From the NCBI GenBank assembly GCA_017543805.1, contig JAFYFK010000085.1, positions 1 to 11,266 of the forward strand: a DNA stretch of 11,266 nucleotides, written 5' to 3'. Below are positions 5,927-11,266 of this stretch, one piece after another (positions within the stretch are counted from its first letter, which is position 1; every line of letters begins with the position of its first letter). The DNA comes from Bacillota bacterium. GTDB taxonomy: Bacteria > Bacillota > Clostridia > Peptostreptococcales > Anaerovoracaceae. The notes under the pieces are model-generated. The model saw only the letters and a program-made list of their open reading frames with translations. It did no database searches and was not told the DNA's origin. Both the position numbers and the translations under genes were made by a program.

Positions 5927-6722
5927 TCAGCCGGTTTTTGATCTTAAACTCCAGATCCTTCATATCGATCCTTCCGAATTCGTCCTCGAAAGTGATTATA
6001 AGATTGGTCTCCGGCTTAATTCCGACGCTTCTCAACGCTCTCAGTTTTGCTTCCTGATGGGTGTAGTATTTCTCGTTGGACAGAAGCCCCATATGTTCCC
6101 AGTACATAAGGCGCTCGTCCTCGCGCAGGAACGTAAAATCCGGCGCAAACGGAGTGCTTCCGACCCACACGACCTGTTCATAGCGGAACAGCTGGCCGAA
6201 TTCATGAAACTTTTCCGCGCAGAGAAGTTCGCCTTTTGACCGGACCCAAAGGCCAAAGCTGGTGCATTTATTCCTTTGCTCCGGCTTGTATGAGGACATC
6301 TCGTAAGGCGCAAGTGCCCACTCCATGAGCTTCGATCTGTCGGGCTGCAGCGATGCCGTAAGCTGCGCATCGTTGATCCATGGGTGGGCAGTCAGCAACC
6401 TGCGGATGATCGACGCGGAATCCGCGGATGAAAGCCTTTTCATTGCCTGGGAAACTGCAGTCAGATCCTGCTGCAGAGCTCTGAGTTCCTGCGTCAGATA
6501 GAACTTTCGCAGGTGACGGGTCACAAGCTCGTCGTCGCGCGTGACCCGCCTCTGCAGCTTTCCGTTTCCGCCTCTGGTAACGACGCAGAAATGCTCTTTC
6601 CCATGGTCTTGCACGCGCATGATCCGTCCTTCAGGCAAGTTGTCCAGCTCTTTTCTGATCAGATATTCTTCTTTTTTGAGACGAGTCAGAATTGTCTCTA
6701 TTTCCAGCGCAGTATTGATCAT
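5916..6722 (-). CDS. PD-(D/E)XK-like nuclease family protein
   Basis: A 268-residue protein. The N-terminal third is helical and charged (about 1-100, possible coiled coil around 75-97). The C-terminal half has the layout of a PD-(D/E)XK nuclease: a helix with E165 (RSKGE), P194-D195-F196 (PDFTFL), then E209-H210 in YWEHMG, with K226 downstream and a final strand NLIITFED (240-247). The EH(M/F)G form of motif III, lacking the usual E-x-K lysine, is known to me from other clostridial members of this superfamily. No restriction or helicase partner is adjacent. The start at 6722 has only a weak purine-rich site (GAGAAAAAG). M35 has a better one (GAAGGA, 6 nt) but would remove 34 residues. The stop lies inside a repeat unit. 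Activity and target are unknown. Confidence 0.65.
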   Translation of the reverse strand: MINTALEIETILTRLKKEEYLIRKELDNLPEGRIMRVQDHGKEHFCVVTRGGNGKLQRRVTRDDELVTRHLRKFYLTQELRALQQDLTAVSQAMKRLSSADSASIIRRLLTAHPWINDAQLTASLQPDRSKLMEWALAPYEMSSYKPEQRNKCTSFGLWVRSKGELLCAEKFHEFGQLFRYEQVVWVGSTPFAPDFTFLREDERLMYWEHMGLLSNEKYYTHQEAKLRALRSVGIKPETNLIITFEDEFGRIDMKDLEFKIKNRLMLR

Positions 6723-6744
6723 GTTTTCGTCACTTTTTCTCTAT

Positions 6745-7162
6745 TTCTGACCTCGCGGTTAAATAATCGAAAATAAGTTCGAATAATCCGCCCATATTTC
6801 TAACCAGTATGACCACATTTGCAAAAAATGGTCAGAACGCATTCTTTGGGGTGATTGAGGCGCTTGCAAAAGCCCTTCTTGTGGTTTAACAATAACATAT
6901 ATGTCAAATATTTACAAGTGAAATATTGGTGTTGACCGTGATGAAACAAAACAGACTGCAGCCGGGTTTGAGCGCTTCTGACTAAAAGCTTATAAGACTA
7001 AAAGAATGGTTAGAAGAAATGCCATATTCTTCTGACCGTTTTTAAGTTGATGCCGCGATATGGTTAGAAGGCCTCTGAAGCTGTAGTAAAAGCCAGAGAA
7101 TATCCATACGGAATGTCGCAGTATTCTGACTGTTTTTAAATAACAGCGTGATTTGGTTAGAA
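6745..7162. repeat. Cluster of five 39-40-bp palindrome-ended elements
   Basis: This fills much of the gene-free stretch 6723-7268. Elements lie at 6745-6783 (weak right end), 6798-6837, 6976-7015, 7030-7069 and 7124-7162. Each begins TTCTRACY and ends GGTYAGAA (the first ends AGTTCGAA over its last 8 bases), with the starts of the half-sites 31-32 bp apart. Elements 3-5 share one orientation; the element at 6798 is inverted, since its reverse complement begins TTCTGACCATTTTTTG against TTCTGACCGTTTTTAA at 7030. Similarity around 7030 and 7124 extends outward (AATGYC upstream, GGC downstream). Gaps between elements are 14, 192-independent values of 14 (6784-6797), 138, 14 and 54 bp, so it is not a CRISPR array. 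The rest of the stretch is AT-rich with no credible gene. Confidence 0.75.
7008..7043 (+). terminator. Terminator-shaped hairpin formed between two repeat elements
   Basis: GGTTAGAAGAA (7008-7018) pairs over 11 bp (one wobble) with TTCTTCTGACC (7027-7037) around an 8-nt loop, then one G and five T. It is made from the right end of one 40-bp element and the left end of the next. No gene on the + strand ends here, so it may terminate an unannotated short transcript or be a by-product of the repeats. Confidence 0.4.
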
Positions 7163-7181
7163 GGCGATTAAAGTTGCTGCT

Positions 7182-7228
7182 AAAAAGAGGGACGGTCTGA
7201 CTGCCTGAGCAGGACAGTAACCGTCCCT
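7182..7228 (-). terminator. Intrinsic terminator of the ABC transporter operon
   Basis: Read on the - strand, AGGGACGGT (7228-7220) pairs perfectly over 9 bp with ACCGTCCCT (7196-7188). Further inner pairing comes from ACTG/CAGT and CCT/AGG. A T-run follows (complement of 7186-7182). It lies about 40 nt after the stop of the exported-protein gene. Confidence 0.9.
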
Positions 7229-7268
7229 GTGTGTTATTCTGCTGTTTTTGATTGATTCTTCCGGGTCA

Positions 7269-8867
7269 TCAGCGCCAGCGGATACCGACCGGATCGTTTC
7301 CGATCGGGCGTACGTTGTAATTATAGAAGCGGAAATTCTGATCCTTAATGCCGGAGTTCTTCGGGACCGCGTACAGATTGGCCTGGTCGAGCGTGCTGGA
7401 GCAGACCCCGAGGTATTCCAGCCCGTCCTTCCCGAGCACCGCAAGCTCAATGCCGCAGCCTCTGTCGTAGGAAAAATTGCGGATATCGTAGACCCAGTCG
7501 TATCCGGTGTCCGCAAGCGGTTTATCGAGCCTGGACTCGCTGGCGATCGCAAGCTTTTCGCCGTTCCAGGCAAGTCGCTTGCCGTTGCCCCACTGGTTCC
7601 AGGGCAGGAAGCCCGAATCCCGGTCGAGCCCCTCCGGAAGATCCGAAGCGTTGAGCACATAGTCGATGGCCTTTTCGTATTCGCCGCCGTTTTCGGCAAG
7701 CAGCACAAAGCGGAAGCGTGAATCCTGCGGCGCGGCCGGCTCGTCTGTGCGGACGTTTTCCATTACGCAGGTGTACAGGTAGTCGCCGCCGCTGCAGAAG
7801 TCGACAAGGATATTCTCCGAATCGTCTATGTAGTCCGCAAGGCGTATCTTCTGCGTCTGCGTGTAGTTTTCGGTCTCGATTACCGACGCATAGAGCGCGC
7901 CGTCCTCGCGTGTGACGAGCAGCAGATGCCCGTCGGCGTCGATGCTCAGGTTGTAGATATATTTGTCCGGATCCAGCGGCAGGACAGTCCTGAGGCCGTC
8001 CCCGTCGATGCCGCGCTTTCCGTCCGCCTCCTCCGTGAACGGCAGGAAATACAGGCCGTAGCCGCCCGGCACATGGCTGAAATCCATCAGCCTGTTCTTC
8101 TCGGAATAAGCGTAAAAGTAGAAGTAGAAGCCGTCATCCGCAGCAATGGAAATGCTCTGCAGATAATAGTTGTCGCCGCTTTCGTCCGGGTCTCCGTAAT
8201 TGCCGGCACGGTAGATCTTCCCGTCTTTGTTCTTTGTGCCGCTTATGACCACATACTGGTCGTCCAGCACCGGAATGCGGAAGTAGTCGATGATTTTGGC
8301 CATTTCGATCCATTCCGCGCGGCGGTCGGCCGGCTTGACCAGCGAAAGCGAGTCTTCATCGACCACGTACGGAGTACCGCGTACGTTCCTGCTGTCTCCG
8401 GTCTCCGGCACTATGTATACGGACACCGGGTAGTAGTCGTAGTAGTCAGCGACGCGCACGCGCATACTGTGCTCGACGTCCGGCAGGGCGTCCCTGAGCA
8501 TATCATCATAGGCCCTGCCGAGCCCGCTGGCCGCGTCGAGATTGCCTCCGATAACGGTGTAAATGGACAGCTCCGGAACTGTCGCGGTATACATGCGCGG
8601 GTTGTTCCCTTTTGTGTAGGATTCCATGGAGGTATCGGAGCTGAGGATCCCCGAATCAAAGCGCAGCGTGCTGTCCCAGAAAATGCGCTGCTTATAGGTC
8701 TCGTGCAGGCTTATCTCAAGGCCGTCGGCGGCGGAAGGATCGCCGAACAGTGTCTGCTCGAAGTATCCGACCTCCGTCCTTGGCGCGGCGATGCTGCTGA
8801 CAGCCATCGGCACCGCGACGGCAGCAGCGAGCAGTAATGCAATTGTTATTATCAAAACCTTACGCAT
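7269..8867 (-). CDS. Exported or membrane-anchored protein of unknown family
   Basis: A 532-residue protein that starts MRK and continues with a hydrophobic segment (about 4-26), so it is exported or anchored by its N terminus. There is no lipobox Cys; a signal peptidase site after the alanines near 27-28 is possible. The rest is soluble, acidic and rich in Asp, Tyr and Gly. Repeated beta-strand segments (for example YNLSIDADGHLLLVTREDGALYA-type stretches around 305-330) suggest a beta-propeller-like fold. This is inference and I recognise no named family. It is the last gene of the GntR/ABC operon: 14 nt separate it from the ATPase gene, a GAGGATAG precedes the ATG, and a strong terminator follows. 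It may be an extracytoplasmic sensor or accessory part of the transporter. A long open frame on the opposite strand here is a shadow. Confidence 0.75.
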   Translation of the reverse strand: MRKVLIITIALLLAAAVAVPMAVSSIAAPRTEVGYFEQTLFGDPSAADGLEISLHETYKQRIFWDSTLRFDSGILSSDTSMESYTKGNNPRMYTATVPELSIYTVIGGNLDAASGLGRAYDDMLRDALPDVEHSMRVRVADYYDYYPVSVYIVPETGDSRNVRGTPYVVDEDSLSLVKPADRRAEWIEMAKIIDYFRIPVLDDQYVVISGTKNKDGKIYRAGNYGDPDESGDNYYLQSISIAADDGFYFYFYAYSEKNRLMDFSHVPGGYGLYFLPFTEEADGKRGIDGDGLRTVLPLDPDKYIYNLSIDADGHLLLVTREDGALYASVIETENYTQTQKIRLADYIDDSENILVDFCSGGDYLYTCVMENVRTDEPAAPQDSRFRFVLLAENGGEYEKAIDYVLNASDLPEGLDRDSGFLPWNQWGNGKRLAWNGEKLAIASESRLDKPLADTGYDWVYDIRNFSYDRGCGIELAVLGKDGLEYLGVCSSTLDQANLYAVPKNSGIKDQNFRFYNYNVRPIGNDPVGIRWR

Positions 8868-8881
8868 AGATCTATCCTCGA

Positions 8882-9610
8882 TTATTCTCCGGTTATATCC
8901 GAAAGCGCTTTGCTGACGCGGTCGGCGCGGTAATTGTAGGTCTCCTTGACGTAGTCGACCAGGCCGACGCCGCGTTCCTGCAGTTCTTCCGTTGTGACGT
9001 CGCCGACGATCTTCCCCTGATGGATCAGCACCGCGCGGCCGATAAAATCTGAAACTTCTTCGATAAGGTGCGTGGACAGCAGCACTGTCTCGTTGGGCTC
9101 GAGAATTCCGAGCAGCACCTTGTAGAAGTCCTCGCGGTTGAAGATGTCGTTGCCGGCAAAGGGCTCGTCCATAAAGATGTAGTCCGCTCCCTGGCAGAGC
9201 GCCAGTATGACCTCGAACTGGTTCTGCTGGCCGGTCGAGAACTTGCGGATGTTCTTGTGCCTCGGCAGCTCGAAGAAGTCCATCAGGCCGTCAAAGCGCC
9301 TGCGGTTGAATGTCCCGAAGTGTTCCGCGTAGAAGTCCGCGTGTGCCTCGGCATCGATGTCCGGGAAGAAAGAATGCTCGCCGGTGGCGAAGGACAGCCG
9401 GGCAATATTGCCGCGGTCGATGGGCTTTCCGTCCAGCGTCACAGTCCCCTGATAGCGGATCAGGCCGAGAATGCTCTTGATGAGAGTGGTCTTGCCGGCG
9501 CCGTTTTCGCCGAAGAGTCCGATAAGTTCACCGGGGCGGATGTCCAGGTCAACATGCTGAAGCGCAAGCTTGTCTTTGTATTTTTTACTTAAATCTCTTA
9601 CCTCTATCAT
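8882..9610 (-). CDS. ABC transporter ATP-binding protein
   Basis: A 242-residue nucleotide-binding subunit that powers the two membrane proteins encoded upstream. Walker A is GENGAGKT (34-41), the signature is FSTGQQ (124-129) instead of LSGGQ, Walker B is YIFMDEP (144-150), and the switch His is H181 (LLSTH). The Q-loop position falls in FATGEHSFFPD (74-84), where no Gln is seen. The D-loop reads GND. These variants occur in a clostridial subfamily found with GntR regulators, related to the Bacillus YtrB type. A C-terminal extension of about 30 residues (from about 213) follows the core. A GGAGGAG lies about 6 nt before the ATG and the gap from the preceding membrane gene is 15 nt. The transported substrate is unknown; ytr-like systems are often linked to cell-wall antibiotic stress. 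Confidence 0.92.
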   Translation of the reverse strand: MIEVRDLSKKYKDKLALQHVDLDIRPGELIGLFGENGAGKTTLIKSILGLIRYQGTVTLDGKPIDRGNIARLSFATGEHSFFPDIDAEAHADFYAEHFGTFNRRRFDGLMDFFELPRHKNIRKFSTGQQNQFEVILALCQGADYIFMDEPFAGNDIFNREDFYKVLLGILEPNETVLLSTHLIEEVSDFIGRAVLIHQGKIVGDVTTEELQERGVGLVDYVKETYNYRADRVSKALSDITGE

Positions 9611-9625
9611 TGGATCTCCTCCGTC

Positions 9626-10150
9626 TTAAGCGAAAATGTTATATACAAACAGGTCGAAAAACCTGACCGGCGTATCCGGCGGAAGCGCGGCCTCCGGCAC
9701 ATTGGCTTTGTAAATGAGCCAGAATGCCAGAAGAAACAGCATGCAGACCGCCAGGCCTGCGGCAAGCATTATCAGCGGCATCGGCAGGCAGCGGCGCGCA
9801 AGCTCCCCGCGGTCCGGGAGACGGCGCATCACATAGATGCTTTTGCTGCCGACGGAAAAGCTCCGGTACATGTTCCATATCTCAGCAAGCTCCACAAACA
9901 CATACATCCAGAACATGGTGAATATTCCGGAGACCTCGCGGGCGAAGGGCGTCATTGTACTTCCTTCGATCAGTGTGCGGGTCTGCGTCGCGGCGTTGTA
10001 ATAATAGATGTTTCTGAGCGAATCGCTGTAGCGGGTCCCGAACATTGTGCAGGCAAAGAGCAGCGCTACGACAAGAACCACTCCGCCGCTTAACAATTCT
10101 TTATTGACCGGCCATCCGGGCGGGGTATGGCGCTCGAAAAACTTACGCAT
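9626..10150 (-). CDS. Integral membrane protein of the ABC operon (short permease-like)
   Basis: A 174-residue protein with about three membrane segments (20-38, 74-92, 123-146) and a cytoplasmic stretch containing SIYVMRRLPDR (104-114), a conserved-looking basic motif between segments 2 and 3 that may contact the ATPase. It is shorter than usual ABC-2 permeases and would need a partner, presumably the membrane protein encoded just upstream. The start overlaps the end of that gene by 8 bp, with GGAGG 6 nt before the ATG, which suggests translational coupling. The stop is 15 nt before the ATPase gene. The role as transporter subunit is inferred from context. No frameshift is seen, so the short length seems genuine. 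Confidence 0.75.
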   Translation of the reverse strand: MRKFFERHTPPGWPVNKELLSGGVVLVVALLFACTMFGTRYSDSLRNIYYYNAATQTRTLIEGSTMTPFAREVSGIFTMFWMYVFVELAEIWNMYRSFSVGSKSIYVMRRLPDRGELARRCLPMPLIMLAAGLAVCMLFLLAFWLIYKANVPEAALPPDTPVRFFDLFVYNIFA

Positions 10151-10994
10151 CGCGGGCCTCCTTTCCCGGTTTGATCACAGGTCTGTATTCTTCAGGTTCG
10201 GTATGCGTCCTGCCGTCGTCCGCCAGGTTATACCCCGCGATCAGGCAGTAAGCTCCGAGAACGGCTGTAAATACGGAGAATATTATCACATCGCCGTTGC
10301 CGAAGGTCGTGCGGAACAGGGTAGGCGCGGAAGCAAAGACCATTATCGGCGCAAATGCCCTGCGCTCGCCCTCGGGCTGGCGGGTCTTTATCTGCAGATA
10401 CGAGCAGGCCGCCGCGCAGGCGAATATCTGCGCCGCGTTGCCGACAAGCTTTCCCGGATCCTGCAGAGGGATGACCGAGTGCAGGAAGTCGTTCCGGAAG
10501 AACGCCAGGTATATGCCCTGGGGACCGTAGACTGCAGCCTCGGCAGGGAGGTCTCTTGCGGCGGAAGCCCACAGACGGGACAGTCCGTAAAACACGGCTG
10601 CCTGGCCTGCCCATAACAGCAGCAGGCAGATGACGCCGCAGACGAAGTGCCAGATATAAGCTGCCTTTTCGGAGACCTGCAGCCGGCGGAAGGTGTAGGT
10701 TACAACTGATTGGGTCTTGGCCGCCCCGGCGCTCATGCAGATGACCGCTATTGCCAGGAATGCCGCGAAGAACGGGAGGACCAGCCAGGATTCGGCGACC
10801 GCCTCATCAAAGCTTGGCTGACGTATGCCGCGCCAGCAGAAAAGGCCGGCATCGGTCAGCGCCATGACAGCGATTGCTGTCGACGTTTTGTAGACAGAAC
10901 TGTGCAGATACAGTTCCAGCACCGACAGATGCGCTTTAAACTTTCCTGCCGGACGCGCGCCGACGTTTTTATTATTTAAAACCTCTTTTGACAT
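10143..10994 (-). CDS. Integral membrane protein, likely permease subunit of the ABC operon
   Basis: A 283-residue protein with about six membrane segments (36-54, 69-88, 111-135, 180-200, 213-228 weaker, 236-254), a cytoplasmic N terminus of about 33 residues and a charged C-terminal tail of about 25. It probably forms the membrane domain with the 174-residue protein. The start is placed at 10994 (MSKEV) because GGGAGG lies 7 nt upstream and the ATG overlaps the GntR stop by one base (TAATG), typical of coupling. An in-frame ATG 5 codons earlier lacks such support. The 3' end overlaps the next gene by 8 bp. A loop motif TFRRLQVSEK (101-110) parallels the MRRLPDR motif of its neighbour at the same topological position, which hints at related subunits. 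Confidence 0.78.
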   Translation of the reverse strand: MSKEVLNNKNVGARPAGKFKAHLSVLELYLHSSVYKTSTAIAVMALTDAGLFCWRGIRQPSFDEAVAESWLVLPFFAAFLAIAVICMSAGAAKTQSVVTYTFRRLQVSEKAAYIWHFVCGVICLLLLWAGQAAVFYGLSRLWASAARDLPAEAAVYGPQGIYLAFFRNDFLHSVIPLQDPGKLVGNAAQIFACAAACSYLQIKTRQPEGERRAFAPIMVFASAPTLFRTTFGNGDVIIFSVFTAVLGAYCLIAGYNLADDGRTHTEPEEYRPVIKPGKEARDA

Positions 10995-11266
10995 TACGCT
11001 TCCTCCCAATACTTCCTGATCAGATCCGCTGCCCCGTCCGCGTCAAGCCCTGTCTGCTTAAGCACGCGCACCATGCCGAGGACTTCCTCCTCCAGCAGTT
11101 CGGCCTTAAGCTGACCCAGCTTTTCCGCGCTCAGCGTCATAACGCTGCCGGAACCCGCGCGGCTTTCGATGAGCCCGGCTTCCTCCAGCAGCGCAAAAGC
11201 TTTCTGCACAGTGTTGGGATTTATCCCGAGCCTGGCTGAAAGCACGCGTCTCGACGGCAGCTCGTC
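10994..11266 (-). CDS. GntR family transcriptional regulator (YtrA-like), 5' end outside the window
   Basis: Only the last 90 residues are present; the frame stays open to the window edge. The visible part begins DELPSRRVLSARLGINPNTV and continues QKAFALLEEAGLIESRAGSGS, the second half of the GntR winged helix with its recognition helix (NPNTVQKA) and wing. About 45 residues follow, much shorter than a FadR or HutC ligand domain, so this is the short YtrA type, which usually represses its own ABC operon and dimerises through the C-terminal helices. The stop overlaps the next start by one base. The inducer and the operator, which should lie just outside the window, cannot be seen. A GTG at 11245 is an internal Val codon, not the start. 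Confidence 0.9.
   Translation of the reverse strand, partial: DELPSRRVLSARLGINPNTVQKAFALLEEAGLIESRAGSGSVMTLSAEKLGQLKAELLEEEVLGMVRVLKQTGLDADGAADLIRKYWEEA

Noticed and set aside
6941..6985. 14-codon open frame (starts MKQNRLQ)
   Set aside because: It has no ribosome binding site and is too short to support without expression data.
6798..7162. CRISPR array or MITE
   Set aside because: Gaps between elements vary from 14 to 138 bp and the centres diverge, unlike CRISPR. The outer TTCTAACC/GGTTAGAA ends look like terminal inverted repeats, but no target-site duplication flanks them.
7926..8837. 303-residue + strand frame opposite the exported protein
   Set aside because: It is a shadow of the - strand gene. 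That gene has a ribosome binding site, export signal, operon context and terminator.
10995..11009. ATG at 11009 as start of the 283-residue membrane protein
   Set aside because: The ATG at 10994 has GGGAGG at good spacing and the coupled TAATG overlap with the GntR stop.

Overview
The window looks like a chromosomal piece of a fairly GC-rich Clostridia-type Bacillota, perhaps a gut Lachnospiraceae/Oscillospiraceae relative. This is inferred from strong GGAGG-type ribosome binding sites, the MutT, YtrA-like GntR and ABC families present, and extended -10 promoter motifs. I could not run a taxonomic search. No rRNA, tRNA, CRISPR array, transposase or phage gene is visible.

Left part, + strand (1-4154): a promoter-like region, then an AT-rich pair (a GIY-YIG nuclease-family protein and a 64-residue orphan). 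These run closely spaced into two GC-rich genes, a glutaredoxin-like CPYC protein and an acylphosphatase. A second promoter-like region with a leader hairpin precedes a 699-residue protein that joins a complete family 2 glycoside hydrolase to a complete MutT-type NUDIX domain, ending at a clear intrinsic terminator.

Middle (4155-7268): an M20 zinc amidohydrolase (+) converges on a PD-(D/E)XK-like nuclease (-). The gap between them is filled by four degenerate copies of a roughly 46-bp GC-rich repeat, and a related fragment forms a long hairpin just before the M20 start. Upstream of the nuclease start lies about 550 bp without genes. It holds four clear and one weaker copy of a 39-40-bp element bounded by TTCTGACY and GGTTAGAA, with the half-sites 31-32 bp apart. 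One copy is inverted relative to the others.

Right part, - strand (11266 down to 7182): a tightly packed operon resembling Bacillus ytr-type GntR/ABC operons. It comprises a GntR regulator (cut by the window end), two integral membrane proteins, an ABC ATPase and a 532-residue exported protein of unknown family, followed by a strong terminator. Overlapping or near-abutting genes suggest coupled expression of a membrane transporter or sensor with an extracytoplasmic partner.

The most unusual items are the GH2-NUDIX fusion and the ordered palindromic repeat cluster upstream of the nuclease gene. I do not claim that either is a proven new system.
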